Below, one piece after another: positions 1 through 5,939 of a stretch of DNA of 5,939 bases. The notes beneath the pieces were generated by a model. That model worked only from the letters and a program-made list of their open reading frames with translations. It did no database searches and had not been told where the DNA came from. A program made the translations under genes and the position numbers. How positions within the stretch are numbered: position 1 is the stretch's first letter; each line of letters starts with the position of its first letter. The stretch comes from Thermoplasmata archaeon (GTDB lineage Archaea; Thermoplasmatota; Thermoplasmata; Halarchaeoplasmatales; Halarchaeoplasmataceae): positions 1-5,939 of the forward strand of contig JAFDTP010000097.1 in assembly GCA_019594195.1 (NCBI GenBank), written 5' to 3'.

Positions 1-1503
1 TAAACTGGTCTCTAGATCCTCAGCTTCTTTGTTTATCTCCGTCCTTCTCTCGTCGCCGTACTTTTCAGCCATCTCATCAAGTTCATCCTTGATTATCGCC
101 ATGACTCGAGCTTCGTCGCCTAATATGTCTTTGTACTCTTTGATATCTTCCTGGAGCTCTTCGTATTCTGTCTGCAATTTATCTCTCTCCATGCCGGTCA
201 GTCTTCTCAACCTCATGTCGAGGATAGCTTGTGCTTGATCATCACTCAGCAAAAACTCTGACATCAACCTATCTTTAGCTTTAGACTGCTCTTCAGAAGA
301 TCTTATGATACTGATGACTTTATCGAGATTGTCGAGTGCGGTCAAAAGACCTTCCAATATGTGTGCCCTGTCCTGGGCTTTATCGAGTTTATATTTCGTC
401 CTCCTCGTTATGACATCTACTCTGTGATCGATAAAATGATTCAGGGTTTCCTTCAGATTCAGCACTTGAGGTTCATCGTCTACCAATGCGAGATTTATGA
501 CACCGAAGGTGACTTCCATCTGAGTGTGTTTGAACAGCTTGTTCAACACTACATCCGGGATGACGCCTCTCTTCAGGTCTATCACGACTCTGACACCGTC
601 TCTATCGGACTCATCTCTCAGATCTGAAATCTCACTTATCACGTCGTCTTTTACCAGTGAGGCGATACTTTCGACCAGTTTAGCTTTGTTCACCTGATAA
701 GGTACCTCTTCGATCACTATACGCTTCCTCTTACCCCGAAGGTCTTCGATCTTTGTCTTAGCTCTTATCTTTATCTTCCCTCTACCCTCTTTGTATGCGT
801 TATAAACTCCATTATAACCGTGAATTATCCCGCCTGTTGGGAAATCCGGTGCAGGAAGAACTTCCATAAGATCGGTTATCTTGCATTCGGGTTCCTCGAT
901 AAGAAGCTTGATGGCTTCGACCAATTCATTCAGATTATGTGGAGGTACATTCGTCGACATGCCTACAGCGATACCGCTTGATCCGTTCAAAAGCAGATTC
1001 GGGAGTTTGGAGGGCATGACCACAGGTTCTTCCATGGTACCGTCATAATTGTCCCTGAATTCTACAGTATCTTTGTCGAGATCAGCCATCAGATCTTCGG
1101 CGATCTCCTCCAAGCGTGCTTCAGTATAACGCATCGCCGCGGGTTCGTCACCATCTAATGAACCAAAATTCCCCTGGCCGTCAACTAGTGGGTAGCGTAG
1201 TGAAAAATCTTGAGACATCCTTACCAAGGTGTCATATACCGCCTGATCGCCGTGCGGATGGTATTTACCGAGAACGTCACCGACTACCCTCGCGGACTTC
1301 TTATGCGATTTATCGGAGGAAAGACCTTCCTGCCTCATGGAATAAAGTATTCTTCGGTGGACTGGTTTAAGACCATCTCTTACGTCGGGGAGCGCTCTAC
1401 CTACTATCACGCTCATCGCGTAATTTATGTAAGAATCCTCCATCTCCTCTTCTATATCTTTAGTATATACTTCGTCAGCGATCTGTTCTTCTTCTGTTTC
1501 CAT
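1..1503 (-). CDS. gyrA: DNA gyrase subunit A, N-terminal 501 residues (3' end outside window)
   Basis: GyrA is the DNA breakage-reunion subunit of gyrase; with GyrB it passes one duplex through another in the cytoplasm. I translated the minus strand by hand: it starts [10 protein letters not shown] and stays open to base 1, exactly 501 codons. Visible landmarks are [20 protein letters not shown] (res 28-47), the helix-turn-helix segment ending HPHGD (82-86), [10 protein letters not shown] (122-131) with the DNA-linking tyrosine at Y126 (E. coli Y122), GQGNFGS (109-115), and the coiled-coil/globule part with [17 protein letters not shown] (424-440). The window stops near the end of the coiled coil, so the C-terminal beta-pinwheel and GyrA box, which separate GyrA from ParC, are not seen. 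The gyrB neighbour and operon support gyrA. No intein is present around Y126. Residue 87, equivalent to E. coli S83, is Gln. The start is set by a GAGGTGAT site four bases upstream. Confidence 0.97.
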   Translation of the reverse strand, partial: METEEEQIADEVYTKDIEEEMEDSYINYAMSVIVGRALPDVRDGLKPVHRRILYSMRQEGLSSDKSHKKSARVVGDVLGKYHPHGDQAVYDTLVRMSQDFSLRYPLVDGQGNFGSLDGDEPAAMRYTEARLEEIAEDLMADLDKDTVEFRDNYDGTMEEPVVMPSKLPNLLLNGSSGIAVGMSTNVPPHNLNELVEAIKLLIEEPECKITDLMEVLPAPDFPTGGIIHGYNGVYNAYKEGRGKIKIRAKTKIEDLRGKRKRIVIEEVPYQVNKAKLVESIASLVKDDVISEISDLRDESDRDGVRVVIDLKRGVIPDVVLNKLFKHTQMEVTFGVINLALVDDEPQVLNLKETLNHFIDHRVDVITRRTKYKLDKAQDRAHILEGLLTALDNLDKVISIIRSSEEQSKAKDRLMSEFLLSDDQAQAILDMRLRRLTGMERDKLQTEYEELQEDIKEYKDILGDEARVMAIIKDELDEMAEKYGDERRTEINKEAEDLETSL

Positions 1504-1507
1504 CAAA

Positions 1508-1513
1508 ATCACC

Positions 1514-1515
<2 letters not shown>
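1508..1515 (-). promoter_or_regulatory. gyrA ribosome binding site overlapping the gyrB stop
   Basis: On the minus strand GAGGTGAT lies four bases before the gyrA ATG and overlaps the gyrB TGA (1514-1516). It matches the complement of the conserved 16S rRNA 3' end. The overlap points to translational coupling, which would keep GyrB and GyrA output balanced. It also fixes the gyrA start. Confidence 0.85.
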
Positions 1516-3445
<1,930 letters not shown>

Positions 3446-3465
3446 TCAAATACTCTTCAGTCTTT

Positions 3466-3475
3466 CATAAATATC
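3466..3475 (-). promoter_or_regulatory. Candidate proximal TATA box of gyrB
   Basis: The minus strand reads GATATTTATG here. With the archaeal spacing of about 25 bases from TATA to start site, transcription would begin near 3445, giving a leader of about 15 bases that still includes the weak AGGT ribosome site before the gyrB ATG. The box is not a strong match and has no clear BRE, so this is tentative. Confidence 0.35.
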
Positions 3476-3491
3476 TTTATCTCGAGTGCAT

Positions 3492-3548
3492 CCCGAAACG
3501 CCGGGTTAGTCCGTCTAAGGACATCTTTTGCTATAGGTTCGAACTATA
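3492..3548 (-). other. Three short hairpins in the gyrB upstream region
   Basis: Three perfect small stems lie in a row: TATAG/CTATA around a 7-base TTCGAAC loop (3532-3548), GTCC/GGAC around a 6-base loop (3509-3522), and CCCG/CGGG around a 6-base loop (3492-3505). If gyrB is transcribed from the distal TATA boxes, all or most of these lie in its leader. The first resembles a tRNA T-arm, but no cloverleaf can be built around it. Stems of 4-5 base pairs can arise by chance, so a function is not established. Confidence 0.3.
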
Positions 3549-3569
3549 TTAATCTTTTTACCTTCTGGG

Positions 3570-3596
3570 TATAAAAGGAGAGCAGCCCTATATAAG
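3570..3596 (-). promoter_or_regulatory. Candidate distal TATA boxes upstream of gyrB
   Basis: The minus strand holds CTTTTATA (3577-3570) and CTTATATA (3596-3589), both close to the euryarchaeal TATA consensus. They lie in the 193-base gap between the zinc-ribbon gene and gyrB. Neither has a purine-rich BRE directly upstream. Use of either would give gyrB a leader of over 100 bases holding the hairpins at 3492-3548. The rest of the gap shows no gene, and no run of five T on the minus strand that would end the zinc-ribbon transcript, so read-through into gyrB is possible. Confidence 0.4.
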
Positions 3597-3623
3597 GCGG
3601 TATAGAAGCTTTTATATTTTATA

Positions 3624-3905
3624 TCATATCCTTTCTTCGAGTGCCTTCTCAACTTGTTTCTCATAGAGATGATCGTAGATCAAACCCGCACCTATGAGTG
3701 GAAAGGCTAACCAAGTCAGCAGAAATCGATCGGTTACAAAGCTGATGAGTAAAACAGCTGCTGCTATACCCGCAAATATGAAAGGAACGGAACCGTCAAG
3801 GCCTCGAGAAACATCCTCTCGTTCCATCGGCTCACCACAGTTATCACAATCCCTTTTCTTCTTGGAGACCTTCCCGCAGTTTTTGCAGAGGTACCTCTTC
3901 ATCAT
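3624..3905 (-). CDS. Small zinc-ribbon protein with two transmembrane helices
   Basis: I do not recognise a named family. The 93-residue product has an N-terminal zinc ribbon, C7-x2-C10-x9-C20-x2-C23 (CKNC and CDNC), which would bind one structural zinc. A short charged linker follows (res 24-38), then two hydrophobic segments at about 40-57 (VPFIFAGIAAAVLLISF) and 61-77 (FLLTWLAFPLIGAGLIY), then a charged helix with KQVEKALEERI at the end. This predicts a membrane hairpin with ribbon and tail on the same side, probably the cytoplasm. Such ribbon-plus-helix proteins are common in archaea and mostly unstudied. No Shine-Dalgarno precedes the ATG, and a TATA-like box sits about 23 bases upstream, consistent with a leaderless mRNA. 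The second codon is also ATG, so the start could be one residue later. It points the same way as gyrB, 193 bases upstream, but a functional link to gyrase is not implied. Confidence 0.8.
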   Translation of the reverse strand: MMKRYLCKNCGKVSKKKRDCDNCGEPMEREDVSRGLDGSVPFIFAGIAAAVLLISFVTDRFLLTWLAFPLIGAGLIYDHLYEKQVEKALEERI

Positions 3906-3923
3906 ACGGCAATCTTACTCTTG

Positions 3924-3931
3924 GTATATTA
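3924..3931 (-). promoter_or_regulatory. Candidate TATA box of the zinc-ribbon gene (leaderless)
   Basis: The minus strand reads TAATATAC with its centre about 23 bases before the ATG at 3905. In archaea this places the start site at or next to the start codon, in line with the missing ribosome binding site. The same GTATATTA word (plus strand) recurs 40 bases away at 3964-3971, so which copy is used is uncertain. Confidence 0.4.
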
Positions 3932-4012
3932 GTAATTTGATCGAATTCTAAAATATTGTGATAGTATATTATAGTAGGGAACGTAGAAAATCTAGAAAAT
4001 GTTACATCTTTC

Positions 4013-4022
4013 CCCATATGGG
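4013..4022. promoter_or_regulatory. 10-base perfect palindrome CCCATATGGG, possible operator
   Basis: A perfect dyad sits between the two direct-repeat copies and 20-29 bases upstream of the TATA box of the plus-strand operon. That position suits a dimeric regulator. Ten-base palindromes also occur by chance, so the call rests mainly on its placement. Confidence 0.35.
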
Positions 4023-4033
4023 TTGAAAATCTA

Positions 4034-4049
4034 CGAAAATGTTTTTATC
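4034..4049 (+). promoter_or_regulatory. BRE and TATA box of the oxidoreductase operon
   Basis: CGAAAAT (4034-4040) fits the archaeal TFB-recognition pattern cRnAAnt and is followed directly by TTTTTATC (4042-4049). Typical spacing puts the start site near 4070, leaving a leader of about ten bases with GGTG (4073-4076) five bases before the ATG. A second TTTTTATC at 4055-4062 has no BRE; if used it would give a leaderless transcript. An inverted repeat, CTACGA (4031-4036) and TCGTAG (4061-4066), flanks the core promoter. Confidence 0.6.
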
Positions 4050-4081
4050 TTATCTTTTTATCGTAGGATTACGGTGCTTAG

Positions 4082-5518
4082 ATGAACGAGAGAAGGATAT
4101 TTCAACACCCTATACTTGATTTCGATAGAGGAGAAGAGTTTTACTTCGATTTTGAAGGTGAAAAAGTAAAGGCTTACGAAGGAGAAACGATCGCATCTGC
4201 ACTCTATGCAGATGGTCTCAGAAAATTCACTGACAGCAAAAAATTGGAAAGACCGAGAGGATTTTTTTGCGCTATCGGAAAATGCTCCTCATGCCTGATG
4301 TCAGTCGACGGCAGGCCTAACGTTAGGACTTGTGTAACTCCTGCGGAAGAAGGTATGGAAGTCAAAAGACACGGACCAAAAGCGAAATTCCCGGAGGTGG
4401 ATCCCGGCAGAGGCAAAGATAGAGTGGAAAAGAAGATAGAGATAGCAGTGATCGGTGGAGGACCCGCCGGTCTTATGGCCGGGATCGTTGCAGCGAGAAA
4501 CGGCGCGGAAGTTCACCTTTTTGATGAAGGAGATGATCTAGGAGGTCAGCTGGTAAAACAGACTCACCAGTTCTTTGGGAGCCATAGAGAAGACGCAGGC
4601 ACCAGAGGAATAGATATCGGGAAGGACTTGGTAGAACAAGCAAGAGAGTTAGGTGTAGAGATACACACTGAATCAAAGGTCTTAGGTTACTATCCAGAGA
4701 AGAAAGTTGCGATAGAAGCTAACGGGAGGTTTGAGATATATGATTCCAAAGGTATAGTCTATGCCGGAGGTGCAGTAGAAGATTACCTCTCATTCGAAAA
4801 CAACGATCTCCCTGGAGTTTACGGTGCCGGTGGAGTTCAGACCCTTATGAACGATGAGGGCATCGTACCGGGAGAGAAGGTATTGATGGTCGGTTCTGGG
4901 AACGTGGGCGTTATAGTAAGTTATCAATTACTGCAGGCTGACGTTGAAGTGGTAGAGATCATAGAAGCTCTTCCAGAGATCGGAGCTTATCAGGTCCATG
5001 CCTCAAAGGTCAGAAGAGCCGGCGTGCCTATAAGTACCAGCCATACCATAAAAAAGGCGATAGGTGATGAACAAGTTGAGGGTGCGGTTGTCCAAAAGAT
5101 CGATGAAAACTGGAATCCTATAGAAGGAACGGAAAGAGAGATAGAGTGCGACGTTATATGTCTAGCGGTGGGTTTGAGCCCCGACGTCGGTTTTTTGAGA
5201 CAAGCCGATTGTGAGATGGATTATGTTCCCGACCTAGGTGGTTTCGTTCCTTTAAGAACCGAGGAGATGATGACAACTAATCGTGGTATTTATGTTGCTG
5301 GGGACGCGGCAGGGATAGAAGAAGCTACCGTTGCGGCCTTAGAAGGTAAGATCGCTGGGGCAGCAGTCTACGAGGAGATCAGAGGGGAGACGGAAGATAC
5401 TAAAAAATCTAAAGAAGAGGCACAGCAGGGGTTGAAACAGATGAGAAAAGGACCTTATGGAGAAGCCCCAAGGCAGGGAGTAAAGACCTGTACAGTCGAT
5501 GAGGAGGTGTGCGGATGA
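4082..5518 (+). CDS. [2Fe-2S]/FAD/NAD(P) oxidoreductase subunit (sarcosine oxidase alpha / HCN synthase / proline dehydrogenase alpha type)
   Basis: This 478-residue protein joins an N-terminal plant-type [2Fe-2S] domain (Fer2_4; C63-x4-C68-x2-C71-x12-C84) to a two-dinucleotide-fold flavoprotein. FAD binding is shown by VIGGGPAG (123-130), the acidic D148 ending the second strand, and YVAGDAAG (404-411). A second fold, VGSGNVG (270-276), should bind NAD(P). There is no CxxC redox pair, so it is not thioredoxin reductase. In this family the subunit passes electrons between a separate FAD amine or amino-acid dehydrogenase and NAD(P) or another acceptor. The glycine-cleavage-T-like half of true sarcosine oxidase alpha is absent. 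The size resembles the alpha subunit of dye-linked proline dehydrogenase complexes of hyperthermophilic archaea. The tail has only C470 and C477, not a Bfd-like four-cysteine domain. The following Fe-S gene supports a multi-subunit complex. The substrate (proline, sarcosine, other amines) cannot be set from this window. Confidence 0.87.
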   Translation: MNERRIFQHPILDFDRGEEFYFDFEGEKVKAYEGETIASALYADGLRKFTDSKKLERPRGFFCAIGKCSSCLMSVDGRPNVRTCVTPAEEGMEVKRHGPKAKFPEVDPGRGKDRVEKKIEIAVIGGGPAGLMAGIVAARNGAEVHLFDEGDDLGGQLVKQTHQFFGSHREDAGTRGIDIGKDLVEQARELGVEIHTESKVLGYYPEKKVAIEANGRFEIYDSKGIVYAGGAVEDYLSFENNDLPGVYGAGGVQTLMNDEGIVPGEKVLMVGSGNVGVIVSYQLLQADVEVVEIIEALPEIGAYQVHASKVRRAGVPISTSHTIKKAIGDEQVEGAVVQKIDENWNPIEGTEREIECDVICLAVGLSPDVGFLRQADCEMDYVPDLGGFVPLRTEEMMTTNRGIYVAGDAAGIEEATVAALEGKIAGAAVYEEIRGETEDTKKSKEEAQQGLKQMRKGPYGEAPRQGVKTCTVDEEVCG

Positions 5519-5571
5519 TTAGAGGGTTTGTTCCGTCAACCTCGATGACAAAGGAGGTGATCTGCGGATGA
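5515..5571 (+). CDS. Possible 18-codon mini-ORF coupled to both neighbours
   Basis: An ATG at 5515 overlaps the oxidoreductase TGA as ATGA, has GGAGGTG five bases upstream, and encodes MIRGFVPSTSMTKEVICG before a TGA that overlaps the next ATG, again as ATGA. The predicted peptide has no recognisable domain. Its ending resembles that of the preceding protein (TVDEEVCG). It could be a translation relay that lets ribosomes reach the ferredoxin gene, the scar of a lost small subunit gene, or a by-product of a local duplication. Whether a stable peptide is made is unknown. Confidence 0.4.
   Translation: MIRGFVPSTSMTKEVICG
5551..5562 (+). promoter_or_regulatory. Consensus ribosome binding site of the ferredoxin-type gene
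   Basis: AAGGAGGTGATC is an uninterrupted 12-base complement of the typical 16S rRNA 3' end, five bases (TGCGG) before the ATG at 5568. It is much stronger than the sites of the other genes here and fixes the start. It lies wholly inside the mini-ORF, so ribosomes reading that frame would pass over it. Confidence 0.85.
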
Positions 5572-5939
5572 GTGGAGATTATAAAAGTACTGGGATTATC
5601 AGAAAAGAAGATATCGATATACCTGAAGATGAGAGACTGAAAAATGGTCCCGTAGTCATCATCGAGTGTGTTGAGAACATACCCTGCGATCCATGTGTTG
5701 CAACTTGTCCAGAAGATGCGATATCTATGGAAGAGATCACAGACGTTCCAAATATAGATTTTGAAGATTGTATAGGATGTGCTCTCTGCGTAACCGAATG
5801 TCCAGGCCTGGCGATTTTTGTGGTCGACTGCAGCTATAGCGAGGAAAGATGCAAGATAACCGTCCCGTATGAATATCTACCTGTCCCGGAAGAGGGTGAT
5901 GAAGTCTTGGCGCTGGACAGAAAGGGAGAAAAAGTTCAA
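5568..5939 (+). CDS. 4Fe-4S ferredoxin-type subunit of the flavin/Fe-S dehydrogenase complex (3' end outside window)
   Basis: The frame is open from the ATG at 5568 to the last base, 124 codons (MSGDYKSTGI to EKVQ). It carries two iron-sulfur motifs: C34-x5-C40-x2-C43-x3-C47-P and a classical C68-x2-C71-x2-C74-x3-C78-P (CIGCALCVTECPG). These predict two [4Fe-4S] clusters, though the wide first spacing leaves cluster one less certain. The following PGLAIFVVD and VPYEYLPVPEEGDEV (99-113) are conserved in a family found beside HcnA/HcnB-type and DAO-type genes in clostridia and archaea, usually about 150-170 residues long, so the last quarter is probably missing. It probably carries electrons between the flavin subunits in the cytoplasm. 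Extra cysteines occur at 88 and 95. The gene follows the oxidoreductase in the same direction with a mini-ORF between, and all three frames are ATGA-coupled. Confidence 0.88.
   Translation, partial: MSGDYKSTGIIRKEDIDIPEDERLKNGPVVIIECVENIPCDPCVATCPEDAISMEEITDVPNIDFEDCIGCALCVTECPGLAIFVVDCSYSEERCKITVPYEYLPVPEEGDEVLALDRKGEKVQ

Larger units (their letters stand above)
3983..4051 (+). repeat. Imperfect direct repeat with four GAAAAT words in the divergent promoter region
   Basis: Copy 1 (3983-4010) begins GTAGAAAATCTAGAAAATG; copy 2 (4022-4051) begins GTTGAAAATCTACGAAAATG. They differ by one substitution and one inserted base over the first 22 bases and stay similar through ATCTT. GAAAAT occurs at 3986, 3995, 4025 and 4035, giving steps of 9, 30 and 10 bases, roughly whole helical turns. 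Copy 2 contains the BRE and TATA box of the oxidoreductase operon. It may be an operator array or a duplicated promoter element. Confidence 0.6.
5496..5571 (+). repeat. Imperfect duplication of a stop/SD/start junction
   Basis: Copy A (5496-5518) is TCGATGA-GGAGGTG-TGCGGATGA. Copy B (5542-5571) has the same three blocks in the same order, with CAAA and ATC inserted between them. Each copy ends in an ATGA where one frame stops and the next starts, and both translate to similar endings (EEVCG and KEVICG). This may be a decayed tandem duplication, or partly convergence on the same ribosome-site pattern. Confidence 0.6.

Noticed and set aside
3492..3530. Intrinsic terminator formed by the GTCC/GGAC stem followed by ATCTTTT on the plus strand
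   Set aside because: The stem is only four base pairs, the T run is short, and no plus-strand gene ends here.
3492..3548. A tRNA gene, from the TTCGAAC loop with a perfect 5-bp stem and a GTCC/GGAC D-arm-like stem
   Set aside because: On neither strand could I find matching 7-bp acceptor strands or an anticodon arm at the right distance; the T-arm-like stem is A/T-rich and the order of arms is wrong.
3924..4051. CRISPR-like array, from repeats with about 39-40 base spacing
   Set aside because: Only two copies of each word occur, the repeats differ from each other, and they overlap promoter elements; there is no leader or cas gene.
4082..5518. Thioredoxin reductase or NADH oxidase identity for the flavoprotein
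   Set aside because: No CxxC redox pair or peroxidatic cysteine is seen, and the N-terminal [2Fe-2S] domain belongs to the sarcosine oxidase/HcnA type.
5515..5571. A programmed frameshift fusing oxidoreductase, mini-ORF and ferredoxin into one protein
   Set aside because: There is no slippery run or downstream structure at the junctions, and each frame has its own Shine-Dalgarno and ATG; termination-reinitiation is simpler.

Overview
The window looks like part of the chromosome of an archaeon that carries a bacterial-type DNA gyrase, probably an anaerobic or fermentative member of the Euryarchaeota in the wide sense. The evidence is indirect. Promoter regions hold BRE/TATA-like boxes rather than clear -35/-10 pairs. 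The small zinc-ribbon gene has no Shine-Dalgarno and looks leaderless. Other genes use GGTG or GGAGGTGATC-type ribosome binding sites. Codon use favours ATA for Ile and AGA/AGG for Arg. I cannot name a genus, and an unusual bacterium is not fully excluded.

Minus-strand block (positions 1-3905, read right to left): a 93-residue zinc-ribbon protein with two membrane helices; a 193-base gap with several TATA-like boxes and small hairpins; gyrB (complete, 638 aa); and gyrA (first 501 residues, running off the window start). gyrB and gyrA are 10 bases apart, and the gyrA ribosome binding site overlaps the gyrB stop codon, so they are surely one operon. Together they encode the two subunits of the A2B2 gyrase, which uses ATP to change DNA supercoiling.

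Divergent region (3906-4081): 176 bases between the zinc-ribbon gene and the plus-strand operon. It has a good BRE/TATA promoter facing right, a 39-base-spaced imperfect direct repeat holding four GAAAAT words at near-helical spacing, a perfect 10-base palindrome, and a 6-base inverted repeat flanking the TATA box. This suggests a regulated promoter.

Plus-strand block (4082-5939): an oxidoreductase with an N-terminal [2Fe-2S] domain and an FAD/NAD(P) domain (sarcosine-oxidase-alpha / HCN-synthase / dye-linked proline dehydrogenase alpha type); an 18-codon mini-ORF joined to both neighbours by ATGA overlaps; and the start of a 4Fe-4S ferredoxin-type subunit that runs off the window. This is the front of a known type of multi-subunit flavin/iron-sulfur amine or amino-acid dehydrogenase operon. 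The catalytic DAO-type subunit would be expected just downstream but is not in view.

Most of the window is ordinary. The least expected parts are the junction at 5496-5571, where a stop/SD/start module is imperfectly duplicated around the mini-ORF, and the repeat array in the divergent promoter. I see no strong sign of a wholly new system.
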